Below, in pieces: positions 1-8,084 of a DNA stretch of 64,000 nucleotides (position 1 is its first letter; each line of letters starts with the position of its first letter). The notes beneath the pieces are model-generated. The model made no database searches, was not told the origin of the DNA, and was given only the letters and a program-made list of their open reading frames with translations. The stretch lies in contig OW818679.1 of the NCBI GenBank assembly GCA_942493145.1, positions 1,426,001 through 1,490,000 on the forward strand, written 5' to 3'. The position numbers and the translations under genes were made by a program. The stretch is from ENR-C20 sp942493145 (GTDB lineage: Bacteria > Bacillota > Clostridia > Acetivibrionales > DTU013).

Positions 1-609
1 ACCCATTGCAATATTTGCATTCCTGGTATGAATGGGATACCTGGAATCCCCGGAATCCGCGGATTCCCTGGAATTTGCGAATTCCTCGGAATCTGAGGAT
101 TCCCTGGAATTTGCGAATTCCTCGGAATCTGAGGATTCCCTGGTTAATGCACCGGCAGGAAGTGTCACTATTCCGATGTCCACCTGACCGTTCATGAGGA
201 TATCCATTATCTGCGGCGAGGTCCTGTTAACAAATTTGAATTTGATTTTGGGATGGAGCTTGATGAAATGTTCGAGGAAGGTAGTCAGGAAATACCGGCA
301 ATTGGTATCGCCGACTCCTATCCTGATTTCTCCTGAACCAAGGGTTTGCATCTCTGAGAGCTTTCCCTCAGCAGCCTTGATGAAGTTGAAGGCCTGTTCA
401 ACATGCCTGAACAAAATCTCGCCTTCATCGGTCAAAGTCACCTTTCTTGATTTGCGTATGAACAGACGGCTGCCAATTTTCTGTTCAAGACCTGCGATTG
501 ACTGGCTGACGGCGGATTGGGAAATATAAAGTTGCCTTGCTGCTTCGGAAAAGCTTCCCGAATTGGCGGTGTGATAAAAGATCTTGTACAATTCAAAGTT
601 TATATCCAT
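1..609 (-). CDS. LysR-family transcriptional regulator, partial (C-terminus off left edge)
   Basis: The minus strand reads openly from ATG at 609 to the window edge (203 codons seen; the family is usually near 295 aa). A GGAGG site sits just upstream of the ATG. Residues 1-60 form the LysR winged helix-turn-helix (YKIFYHTANSGSFSEAARQL, then SQSAVSQSIAGLEQKIG and LFIRKSRKVTLTDEGE). A linker helix and the start of the effector domain follow (GEIRIGVGDTNCRYF, VDIGIVTLP). After residue ~154 the protein contains a 12-residue repeat, RESSDSEEFANS, twice plus a decayed third copy, encoded by 36-bp DNA repeats that keep the frame. Such an insert is not normal for the family. The gene is divergent from purL, so it could regulate it or itself, but no target is shown. 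Confidence 0.85.
   Translation of the reverse strand, partial: MDINFELYKIFYHTANSGSFSEAARQLYISQSAVSQSIAGLEQKIGSRLFIRKSRKVTLTDEGEILFRHVEQAFNFIKAAEGKLSEMQTLGSGEIRIGVGDTNCRYFLTTFLEHFIKLHPKIKFKFVNRTSPQIMDILMNGQVDIGIVTLPAGALTRESSDSEEFANSRESSDSEEFANSRESADSGDSRYPIHTRNANIAMG
49..143. repeat. 36-bp in-frame tandem repeat inside the LysR gene
   Basis: Two perfect 36-bp units occupy 62-97 and 98-133. They are followed by 10 bases of a third unit (134-143) and preceded by a decayed copy around 49-61. Each unit is 12 codons, so the LysR frame stays open. Each unit also contains short dyads (GGAATCTGAGGATTCC, GAATTTGCGAATTC), so it could fold as hairpins. Confidence 0.9.
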
Positions 610-809
610 AGGTTCCTCCACAGCCTGTAACTGTTCCTCCGCATTCAGCCTTACACCTGCCCGCCCCTGCTGCCATCAAATTAATTATAGGTCTTAAGCG
701 TTGCCTTGAAACACTACCCAACCAATAATATGGGAAAGTTGAGTTATTATCTAATCAAAGCTTAACTAAAACATAAGTTTAATTAATATATAACATAAGT
801 AATATTAAT

Positions 810-838
810 TTTACTAATATATTATAGCATAGTATAAT
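810..838 (+). promoter_or_regulatory. Candidate sigma-A promoter of purL in the 300-bp LysR-purL gap
   Basis: TTTACT at 810-815 and TATAAT at 833-838 are separated by 17 bp, about 65 bp before the purL start. The -35 is a weak match and the -10 is perfect. The rest of 610-908 is very AT-rich and I saw no purine riboswitch or other structured leader in it. Confidence 0.4.
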
Positions 839-908
839 TAGAGTGGAAAGAAGTAAATCGGGTAGCATAAAGCTATGTTAAATATATGGTTCGGGAGAGG
901 TATGGAAA

Positions 909-3900
909 ATGGATACTAGAGTCAGAAGGCTGTATGTTGAGAAGAAAAAAGGCTTTGATGTTGAAGCCCACGGGATGTACCGGGATCTGAAGAACAACCT
1001 TGGGATCAAGGGGCTTGAAGGCCTCAGGATCATACACAGATATGACGTTTCGGGAATATCGGACGCCGAGTTTGCCAAGTCACGGAACACCATCTTTTCC
1101 GAACCACCTGTTGACTTGACATATGAGGGACTGCCGCCAATGGACCCGGGAGAAAAATTTTTTGCAGTGGAGTATCTACCCGGACAATACGACCAGCGTG
1201 CCGATTCAGCCTCGCAGTGCATCCAGATGCTCACCCTCAGCGACCGTCCCCAATGCAAGGCAGCAAAGCTCATTGCACTAAAAGGAAACATTTCCGAAGA
1301 AGACTACCTTAAAATAAAAGATTATTGTATTAATCCTGTTGAGAGTCATGAAGCGTCGCTGGAAATACCTGAAACCCTTGAGGTCGAGGTAACCCAACCC
1401 GAACAGGTCAAAACGATTGAGGGCTTTACAGGACTGGATGAAGAAGGCATAAAGGCTTTGTGGTCATATATGGGTCTAGCCATGTCAGTGGCGGATCTTG
1501 CTTTCTGCAGGGATTATTTCAAGGATGTTGAGAAACGTGACCCCACAATCACAGAGATAAGGCTCATCGATACCTATTGGTCCGATCACTGCCGTCATAC
1601 CACCTTCCTCACATCCATAGAAAATGTGGAATTTGATGAGGGCCAATTCAGCAATGTAATTAAAAAAGCCTTTGATGAATATATACAGTCGAGAAAATTC
1701 GTACATGGTGACAGGGAAGAGGAAAAGGATGTCAGCCTGATGGACCTTGCGACTATTGGCGCTAAGGAGCTTAAGAAAAAAGGTATGGTCCAGGATCTGG
1801 ACATATCGGATGAGATCAATGCCTGCAGTATCGTTGTCAATGCAAAGGTCAACGGCGTCTCAGAGGATTGGCTGGTGATGTTCAAGAACGAGACCCACAA
1901 CCATCCTACCGAAATTGAGCCCTTTGGCGGCGCTGCGACTTGTCTCGGCGGAGCGATAAGGGATCCTCTGTCTGGCCGTTCTTATGTATATCAGGCAATG
2001 AGGGTGACAGGCAGCGGCGATCCCAGGACACCGGTTGCCGGCACCATACCGGGCAAGCTGCCCCAGAGGAAAATAACTACCGGAGCTGCAACAGGTTACA
2101 GCTCGTATGGCAACCAGATAGGGCTGTCCACCGGCCAGGTCACGGAAATATATGATGATGGATTTGTGGCGAAAAGGATGGAAATAGGAGCGGTCATCGG
2201 TGCTGTGCCAAAGAGGGATGTAGTGAGGGAAAAGCCCAAGACCGGGGATATTATAATCCTCCTCGGCGGCAGGACGGGAAGGGATGGCTGCGGAGGGGCG
2301 ACTGGCTCTTCAAAGGAGCATACCGAGGAATCATTGCTTACCTGCGGGGCAGAGGTGCAGAAGGGTAACCCACCTACAGAGAGGAAGATACAGAGGCTGT
2401 TCAGAAATCCTGCAGTCAGCAGGATGATAAAGAAATGCAACGACTTTGGTGCCGGTGGAGTATCCGTTGCCATAGGAGAATTGGCAGACGGACTGAAAAT
2501 CAATCTTGACGCTGTACCTAAAAAATATGAAGGACTTGATGGAACTGAGCTGGCCATCTCCGAATCCCAGGAGAGGATGGCGGTTGTTGTATCGGCAGCA
2601 GATGCGCAGGCCTTTATAGAACTTGCCGGGGAGGAAAACCTGGAGGCATCAGTAGTTGCTGAAGTTACGGAAGAAGCGCGCCTGAGGATGAGCTGGAGGG
2701 ATACGGTGATAGTCGATATCAGCCGCGAATTCCTGGACACCAATGGGGTGAAGCAAACAGCAAATGCAAGGGTTACCGAGCCTTCAAAAGATAAATACAC
2801 TTCTGAAACACCCGAAAAAGTACGCTGGAACCCTGACAGGATTAAGGAAATATGGTTGTCGAACCTTAGCGACCTGAATGTTTGCAGCCAGAAGGGACTG
2901 GTGGAAAGATTCGACAGCACAATAGGCGCCGGATCGGTACTCATGCCCTTCGGTGGAAGATACCAGCTCAGCCCGGCAGAGGGAATGGCAGCAAAACTAC
3001 CGGTTCTTGAGGGCGATACCGACACATGCACACTGATGACATTCGGATATGATCCTGCAGTTTCCAGATGGAGCCCATTCCATGGCGCTGTAACTGCGGT
3101 GGTGGAGGCTGTGGCCAGGATAACTGCCATGGGCGGTGATTACACAAAGGTAAGACTCTCCTTTCAGGAATACTTTGAAAAACTGGGCAGGGATCCCGAG
3201 AAATGGGGCAAGCCCCTTAGTGCACTGCTGGGGGCCTATATGGCACAGCATGGTTTTGGTATACCGGCAATAGGAGGCAAGGACAGCATGTCCGGTACCT
3301 TCATGGATTTAAATGTTCCACCGACACTGGTGGCTTTCGCGGTTTGTCCTTCCAATGCCGGGAAAGTGGTCTCATCCGAATTCAAGAAGGCAGGCAGCAG
3401 GGTGGTTTTTCTGAAATCAACTATGGATGAGAACCAGGTGCAGGATTTTGCTGAGCTTGGAAAAACATATAAAATGGTTCACAAACTGGCTTCCGAAGGC
3501 AGGATATTATCGGCATCCTCTGTCAGGCACGGCGGTATGGCAGCCGTACTGAGCAAAATGTGCTTCGGAAATATGCTGGGCTTTGAATTTACAAATTGGA
3601 ATGATCCATTCATGCTATTTACTCCATGTTACGGATCCCTGATTCTTGAACTGGACGAAAACAGCCGCCCGGAAGATCTTTTACAGGGTGTTGATTGGAC
3701 GGAACTCGGCATTACGACCGATGAAAAGGAAATCAAGGTAAATGGCCGCAGCATAGGACTTGATGAAATGCTGACAAGCTGGCAGAAACCACTTGAAGGT
3801 ATATTTCCTACAAAGGCCGGTGATGATGATTCAGATATTAAGAGTATGGAAAGCTTTAGCTTCAGCAAAGATTCCACTAATGTGAAGGGTAACGTGCAAG

Positions 3901-4757
3901 GTAAGTCGTCGGGTAATATACAGAGCTCCCCCCGTGCAGAGAGGAGTGTAAAAACCGCCCGCCCACGGATATTCATTCCCGTGTTCCCCGGGACCAACTG
4001 CGAGTACGATACGGCCAAAGCCTTCGAAAAAGCCGGGGGACAAGCTGATGTGCTGGTTCTCAGGAATCTCACGCCCAATGACATCGGAGAGAGCATCCGC
4101 ATAATGATGGAAAAGATACAAAACAGCCAGATAATTATCATTCCTGGAGGCTTCAGCGCAGGCGACGAGCCGGAGGGATCAGGCAAATTTATAGCTACTG
4201 CCTTCAGGAATCCGTATATAAGCGAAGCCGTGATGGACCTGCTGAAGAACAGGGATGGGCTTATGCTGGGCATTTGCAACGGGTTCCAGGCACTCATCAA
4301 GCTTGGGCTGGTTCCTTACGGAGAAATAAGGGATATGAAGGACGACAGCCCGACACTGACCTACAACTCGATCGGCAGACATGTATCCTGCATGGTCAAT
4401 ACAAGGATTTCATCAAATCTGTCACCCTGGTTCAGTAATGTCAATACAGGAGATATCCATACGATAGCGGTATCCCATGGTGAAGGCAGGTTCGTAGCCC
4501 GTGAGGATGAAATCCGCAGCCTTGCGGCAAAAGGCCAGATAGCGACCCAGTATGTTGATCTCAATGGCAACGTTGCAAGGGATATAAGGTACAATCCCAA
4601 TGGTTCGATGGCCGCAATAGAAGGGATAACAAGCCCTGATGGAAGAGTCCTCGGAAAAATGGGACACTCCGAGAGGATAGGCAGCAATGTCGTCATCAAC
4701 GTACCGGGTGAGAAGGATCAGAAGCTGTTCGAGGCAGGCGTCGGGTATTTCCTGTAA
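909..4757 (+). CDS. purL: Phosphoribosylformylglycinamidine synthase, single-chain
   Basis: This enzyme performs the fourth step of purine synthesis, converting FGAR, ATP and glutamine to FGAM in the cytoplasm. At 1282 aa it is the large fused form, with PurS-like, PurL and glutaminase parts in one chain. THNHPTEIEPFGGAATCLGG lies near residues 327-347 and FGAGGVSVAIGELADG near 513. The class I glutaminase domain begins near 1018 (FIPVFPGTNCEYDTA), with nucleophile Cys1123 in GICNGFQ and His1190 in SHGEGRF. A polar Ser/Asp-rich linker at ~968-1016 joins synthetase and glutaminase. GGGAGAGG lies 8 nt before the ATG. The gene stands alone and converges on dppA 9 bp downstream, with no clear terminator between them. 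Confidence 0.97.
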   Translation: MDTRVRRLYVEKKKGFDVEAHGMYRDLKNNLGIKGLEGLRIIHRYDVSGISDAEFAKSRNTIFSEPPVDLTYEGLPPMDPGEKFFAVEYLPGQYDQRADSASQCIQMLTLSDRPQCKAAKLIALKGNISEEDYLKIKDYCINPVESHEASLEIPETLEVEVTQPEQVKTIEGFTGLDEEGIKALWSYMGLAMSVADLAFCRDYFKDVEKRDPTITEIRLIDTYWSDHCRHTTFLTSIENVEFDEGQFSNVIKKAFDEYIQSRKFVHGDREEEKDVSLMDLATIGAKELKKKGMVQDLDISDEINACSIVVNAKVNGVSEDWLVMFKNETHNHPTEIEPFGGAATCLGGAIRDPLSGRSYVYQAMRVTGSGDPRTPVAGTIPGKLPQRKITTGAATGYSSYGNQIGLSTGQVTEIYDDGFVAKRMEIGAVIGAVPKRDVVREKPKTGDIIILLGGRTGRDGCGGATGSSKEHTEESLLTCGAEVQKGNPPTERKIQRLFRNPAVSRMIKKCNDFGAGGVSVAIGELADGLKINLDAVPKKYEGLDGTELAISESQERMAVVVSAADAQAFIELAGEENLEASVVAEVTEEARLRMSWRDTVIVDISREFLDTNGVKQTANARVTEPSKDKYTSETPEKVRWNPDRIKEIWLSNLSDLNVCSQKGLVERFDSTIGAGSVLMPFGGRYQLSPAEGMAAKLPVLEGDTDTCTLMTFGYDPAVSRWSPFHGAVTAVVEAVARITAMGGDYTKVRLSFQEYFEKLGRDPEKWGKPLSALLGAYMAQHGFGIPAIGGKDSMSGTFMDLNVPPTLVAFAVCPSNAGKVVSSEFKKAGSRVVFLKSTMDENQVQDFAELGKTYKMVHKLASEGRILSASSVRHGGMAAVLSKMCFGNMLGFEFTNWNDPFMLFTPCYGSLILELDENSRPEDLLQGVDWTELGITTDEKEIKVNGRSIGLDEMLTSWQKPLEGIFPTKAGDDDSDIKSMESFSFSKDSTNVKGNVQGKSSGNIQSSPRAERSVKTARPRIFIPVFPGTNCEYDTAKAFEKAGGQADVLVLRNLTPNDIGESIRIMMEKIQNSQIIIIPGGFSAGDEPEGSGKFIATAFRNPYISEAVMDLLKNRDGLMLGICNGFQALIKLGLVPYGEIRDMKDDSPTLTYNSIGRHVSCMVNTRISSNLSPWFSNVNTGDIHTIAVSHGEGRFVAREDEIRSLAAKGQIATQYVDLNGNVARDIRYNPNGSMAAIEGITSPDGRVLGKMGHSERIGSNVVINVPGEKDQKLFEAGVGYFL

Positions 4758-4766
4758 TGCATACGC

Positions 4767-5615
4767 CTATTGCCAGGCTAGCACGAAATTGAACATCCTC
4801 AATACGTCATAATAACCTTTAGTCCTGAATATGAGGCTTACAGGTGAGATCTTCTCCATTCCGGGGTAGAAGGAAGCCTTGTAAGCCTTTATATGTTTGG
4901 TGAAGGTCATTTCCACTTCAAAGCTGTCCGGAAGCGGAAGCATGCATTTGGACAGATCGCCTCTCAGGCTTTCTTCCACACCGGCTTTGATGGCGGTACA
5001 GGCTTCCCTGGGATGCATCAGAGTAGTCACCGATTCACCAGCGCCGCGGTTGAGTGCTACTGTGCGGATGTTGGGATTGATGCTGTTTACATGTTTGCAT
5101 AGTGATTCATCTCCGCTGACAAAGGCGACTGGGACTCCAACAAGCGAAGCGGTATATGCATTGATGAGGAATTCGCTGGCTACAACACCGTTTATTTTTA
5201 TAATGGCAAGATCAGGGTTAAGCGTATGCGCAAGGGGACTGCCTTCCGAGCCTGCATGGGTGTGATACCCAATCATCACAGTAGCGGCGAAGGTTTCATC
5301 AATCTCCTGCATCATGCAGTAGGGATGACCGTTAAAGCCGCGAATCAGTCTGGTATTGTCGGGCAGGTCTGATGGGTCCAGATTCATGCCAGTATCATGA
5401 GCATCCTTGACCCATATTTCGCTTGAGAGTATCGCTGCATCAATACCTTGACATGCGGCCGTCACTTCCCGGGTCATTTCACTCCTGAAAGCCTGGTACT
5501 CAGGCTTGGTAGCCGTTGTCTCCCCCCAGGTTGCAATCCCGGACAAGCCTTCCATATCGACGCTTATGTATACTTTCAGATTTTTCCCGGCGTCATTCTT
5601 GATTTCAGTATTCAT
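4767..5615 (-). CDS. dppA: M55-family D-aminopeptidase (DppA-like)
   Basis: This 282-aa protein matches zinc D-aminopeptidases of family M55, which release N-terminal D-amino acids from short peptides and form toroidal decamers. The N-terminal KVYISVDMEGLSGI carries the expected Asp20 and Glu22 metal ligands. Further family blocks are KDAHDTGMN, GYHTHAGSEGSPLAHT and FVSGDESLC. No signal peptide is visible. It is a single minus-strand gene, not within a dipeptide-permease operon as in Bacillus subtilis. Its role may be recycling of cell-wall D-Ala peptides, but that is inferred from the family. Confidence 0.93.
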   Translation of the reverse strand: MNTEIKNDAGKNLKVYISVDMEGLSGIATWGETTATKPEYQAFRSEMTREVTAACQGIDAAILSSEIWVKDAHDTGMNLDPSDLPDNTRLIRGFNGHPYCMMQEIDETFAATVMIGYHTHAGSEGSPLAHTLNPDLAIIKINGVVASEFLINAYTASLVGVPVAFVSGDESLCKHVNSINPNIRTVALNRGAGESVTTLMHPREACTAIKAGVEESLRGDLSKCMLPLPDSFEVEMTFTKHIKAYKASFYPGMEKISPVSLIFRTKGYYDVLRMFNFVLAWQ

Positions 5616-5690
5616 ATTTTTACCCTCAATTCTATAGTATTATGGGCAGACATTGTTAAATGTCCCCGTTTCTCTATCAAAGCCCATGAT

Positions 5691-5885
5691 TCAGTATCCA
5701 CAGTGATATTTTTTGAGGCACTGCAACGTTATACAGCGCCTCAATGTCAATGCATACAATTTATCTTCAATGCGGACTATATCGTTTTTGTCTGATTTTT
5801 CATCGAGCTTATTATCTATTGAATCCAGCCTGTCAGTAATATCGGAATACATTTTTGTCATTAACTCAAATAATTTGTCTTCCAT
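5691..5885 (-). pseudogene. Short coiled-coil protein, probably a decayed remnant
   Basis: A 64-codon frame with a good AAGGAG site 7 nt before its ATG. The start, MEDKLFELMTKMYSDITDRLDSIDNKLDEK, resembles a common clostridial family of small proteins with heptad-rich, repeated LDxxxxxL segments. Those proteins continue as a longer coiled coil. Here the frame instead ends in a Cys-rich tail (RRCITLQCLKKYHCGY) unlike the family, suggesting an internal deletion or frameshift. It may still be translated. No function is known to me. Confidence 0.45.
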
Positions 5886-6043
5886 CTGAGACTCCTTAAA
5901 TTTGGTATCTTAATTATATCATTCTTCCTGAAGTTTATGTATATCGATAGTGATATTTTGTCGGGGTAAAATATACTCAGTAGTGCATCAATAAATATAT
6001 TCTACACCACAAATATATACTCACCACAAAAATTAATAACCTC

Positions 6044-6093
6044 TTGACAAACTAACGAGTGTTAGCTATATTTAAACTAACACTTGTTAGTTT
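6044..6093 (+). promoter_or_regulatory. Consensus promoter with two TetR-type operators
   Basis: TTGACA (6044-6049) and TATATT (6067-6072) are spaced exactly 17 bp. The spacer holds CTAAC-gagt-GTTAG (6052-6065). Just downstream is a perfect 20-bp palindrome, AAACTAAC-actt-GTTAGTTT (6074-6093), which runs up to the GGAGG of the following gene. The two operator centres are 25 bp apart. A TetR protein bound at both would occlude polymerase. The TetR gene at 6577 is the obvious candidate regulator. Confidence 0.85.
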
Positions 6094-6105
6094 GGAGGAA
6101 TAATT

Positions 6106-6495
6106 ATGTTAAAACTTTATTTCGGAGATCTGTTTTCTGTGTTGACCTTTATCTTTGTAGTATTTATGCTGGTTTTCATCGTGCTGACAATCAAAAACCG
6201 TGACAGTTATCAAAAATGGGGCAGGCTCATGATCCTGTTCATTGTAGTGGGCATTGCAATCAGTGGATTATCAGCGATGCGTGACGGGTATGCCACCGCG
6301 AATGCACTGTTTTCTATGACAAGTACCCAATCCAACATTTGTTCAATAGCCGGTGGTGCGATAGTCCTGTCAGGATTTGTAAGCATATTCCTGCGGAATC
6401 AGAAATTCAGAAGAGGATGCTTTCATATTATTTCAGCACTATTTGTGATTCAGGTTTTGGTTATTGAAGCGTCCAGGATTGCTTTTTACATATAA
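6106..6495 (+). CDS. Small four-helix membrane protein, TetR-controlled
   Basis: The 129-aa protein has four hydrophobic stretches: about 9-29 (VLTFIFVVFMLVFIVLTI), 40-57, 80-97 and 106-127. They are joined by short polar loops, so it is an integral membrane protein. I do not recognise a family. GGAGG stands 8 nt before the ATG. It is the first gene after the double-operator promoter and is followed by the TetR gene, so its expression is probably released by the TetR ligand. A role in transport or membrane-stress response is possible but unsupported by motifs. Confidence 0.75.
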   Translation: MLKLYFGDLFSVLTFIFVVFMLVFIVLTIKNRDSYQKWGRLMILFIVVGIAISGLSAMRDGYATANALFSMTSTQSNICSIAGGAIVLSGFVSIFLRNQKFRRGCFHIISALFVIQVLVIEASRIAFYI

Positions 6496-6497
6496 AG

Positions 6498-6556
6498 GTG
6501 TAATCCACTACGATAAAGGATGGAAGCCAATACGATAGATGTGTAATCCACTACGA
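6498..6556. repeat. Direct repeat between the membrane-protein and TetR genes
   Basis: GTGTAATCCACTACGA occurs at 6498-6513 and again at 6541-6556, a period of 43 bp. A related GCCAATACGATAGAT lies between. The second copy ends about 20 bp before the TetR start codon, so the pair could bind a regulator, or it may be a simple duplication. Confidence 0.7.
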
Positions 6557-6576
6557 AAAGATTACTGGAGGGTAAA

Positions 6577-7221
6577 ATGACAACAAAGGAAAGAATATTA
6601 ATTGAAGCATTAAACCAGTTTTCCGTCAAAGGATACGATCCGGTATCAATAAGAGACATAGGGAAAGCGGTAGGTATAAAAGAGAGCTCTATCTACAATC
6701 ACTTTAAAAACAAGCAGGATATTTTTGATTCCATCGTCAGCGAGTATTCCAATCGCTGGAGCTTGTTTTTCAATCAGATGCAGCTTACAGGAGAAGATAT
6801 GCAGTTTTCGGTGGACAACAGGACGGTCGATATGTATAAGAATATGACCAATGAGAAGTTTGCAGGAATAGCAGCAATGATATTTGATTACTATTTTACT
6901 GATGAAATCAACGTCAAGCTGCGTAAAATGCTGACCATCGAACAATACCGCAACGAAGCCATTTCAAATCTGTTCAGGAATCTGTCCTTCGATGAAAGCA
7001 TAGCCTTCCAGGCAAAGCTTTTTGAAGAGCTGATCAAGGAGGGCTGCTTTATAAAGACTGACCCAGACATACTTGCACTCGAATTCTTTTCGCCGATTTT
7101 CCTCATTTTCTATAAGTACGACCACAATGAGGAAAGCATGAAGGCAGCTAAGGAATTATTTTTAAGACACATCAAACACTTTAGCGAAACCTACGGAACT
7201 AATCAAATAAATAATACATAA
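6577..7221 (+). CDS. TetR/AcrR-family transcriptional repressor
   Basis: The 214-aa protein has the family's N-terminal helix-turn-helix at residues 2-50 (KERILIEALNQFSVKGY, then SIRDIGKAVGIKESSIYNHF and KNKQDIFDSIV). A divergent, mostly helical ligand-binding domain follows. GGAGGG sits 6 nt before the ATG. It lies downstream of the small membrane protein and before a flavoprotein reductase. The perfect CTAAC/GTTAG palindromes at 6052-6093 are typical TetR operators, so this protein probably represses that promoter. The ligand cannot be read from the sequence. Confidence 0.92.
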   Translation: MTTKERILIEALNQFSVKGYDPVSIRDIGKAVGIKESSIYNHFKNKQDIFDSIVSEYSNRWSLFFNQMQLTGEDMQFSVDNRTVDMYKNMTNEKFAGIAAMIFDYYFTDEINVKLRKMLTIEQYRNEAISNLFRNLSFDESIAFQAKLFEELIKEGCFIKTDPDILALEFFSPIFLIFYKYDHNEESMKAAKELFLRHIKHFSETYGTNQINNT

Positions 7222-7260
7222 ATAATCAAACAAATTATGCATAACTAATCAAATAAATAA
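7198..7260. repeat. 23-bp tandem repeat at the 3' end of the TetR gene
   Basis: Units at 7198-7220, 7221-7243 and 7244-7260 (partial) share the pattern A(C/A)TAATCAAA(T/C)AAAT. The first unit encodes the last residues and stop codon of the TetR protein. The last reaches the Shine-Dalgarno site of the next gene. The 18-mer AACTAATCAAATAAATAA is perfect at 7197-7214 and 7243-7260. Confidence 0.8.
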
Positions 7261-7275
7261 GAGGGATGATTATAT

Positions 7276-7986
7276 ATGAAAATCGCAGTAATCAATGGAA
7301 GTCTAAGGCATGGAAGCACATGGCACTGTATGGATGCCTTGACACAGGAGCTTTCAAAACATGAAGAAATAGAAAGGACTGAGTTCATTCTACCCAGGGA
7401 TATGCCCCATTTCTGCAACGGCTGCTTTTCCTGCTTTTATAACGGTGAGCAGACCTGCCCGCATGCTTCAAACGTTACACCAATCATAAATGCCATGGTG
7501 GATGCAGACCTCATTATAATGACATCTCCAGTCTATGCCATGGATGTATCGGGTCAGTTAAAAACCCTGCTGGATCATTTGTGCTTTATGTGGATGAGCC
7601 ACAGGCCCGATCCCAGGATGTTCAACAAAGTCGCATTGACTATAACCACTACAGCAGGGGCTGGTTTGGGCCACACAACAAAAACAATGAGAAACAGCCT
7701 GAATTTCTGGGGAGTTAAAAAGGTATATTCTTATAAAAACCCTGTTGCTGCAATGAAATGGAGCGATGTTTCTCAAAAGAAGCTGGCTGGGATTAAAAAG
7801 GACACTGCTGTTCTGGCAAAGCATATAGCAAAATCGGTTAAGAATATTGACAAGCAGCGTAATCCCTTATTCAGAAAATTCTTCTTTAAAATGATGACGG
7901 GTATGATGAGGAAGAACACCTGGAACCAGCGAGATAGAAAGCATTGGGAGACACATGGCTGGCTTGAAGGAATAAAACCGTTTTAA
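7276..7986 (+). CDS. NADPH-dependent FMN reductase / iron-sulfur flavoprotein-like
   Basis: The 236-aa protein has a flavodoxin-like fold. KIAVINGSLRHGSTW (residues 2-16) is the FMN phosphate loop, and TSPVYAMDVSGQLKTLLDH is the usual flavin-contact block. Cys47, Cys50, Cys53 and Cys61 form CX2CX2CX7C, the compact motif that binds a 4Fe-4S cluster in archaeal and clostridial iron-sulfur flavoproteins (Isf). It would shuttle electrons from ferredoxin or NAD(P)H to small acceptors such as O2, H2O2 or quinones; that is by family analogy. GAGGGATG precedes the ATG. It follows the TetR gene and may belong to the same regulated unit. Confidence 0.85.
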   Translation: MKIAVINGSLRHGSTWHCMDALTQELSKHEEIERTEFILPRDMPHFCNGCFSCFYNGEQTCPHASNVTPIINAMVDADLIIMTSPVYAMDVSGQLKTLLDHLCFMWMSHRPDPRMFNKVALTITTTAGAGLGHTTKTMRNSLNFWGVKKVYSYKNPVAAMKWSDVSQKKLAGIKKDTAVLAKHIAKSVKNIDKQRNPLFRKFFFKMMTGMMRKNTWNQRDRKHWETHGWLEGIKPF

Positions 7987-8084
7987 CTGACCGGCAAATT
8001 TATTCTTGTTTAAATCGGAGTAATAGAATAATATTATTAAACTGATGGTTATAATTCAGTTTATATTGAAAGGACTTATTAGCT

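Noticed and set aside
62..143. Two 36-bp repeats as a CRISPR array
   Set aside because: The units are contiguous without spacers and are read through by the LysR frame.
610..908. Purine riboswitch before purL
   Set aside because: The region is AT-rich and lacks the paired stems and loop sequences of the aptamer.
2096..3130. 344-codon minus-strand open frame
   Set aside because: It lies fully inside purL, whose frame encodes all family motifs; the antisense frame is a composition shadow.
6498..6556. Direct repeats as TetR operators
   Set aside because: They lack the CTAAC/GTTAG dyad found at the promoter upstream and are not palindromic.
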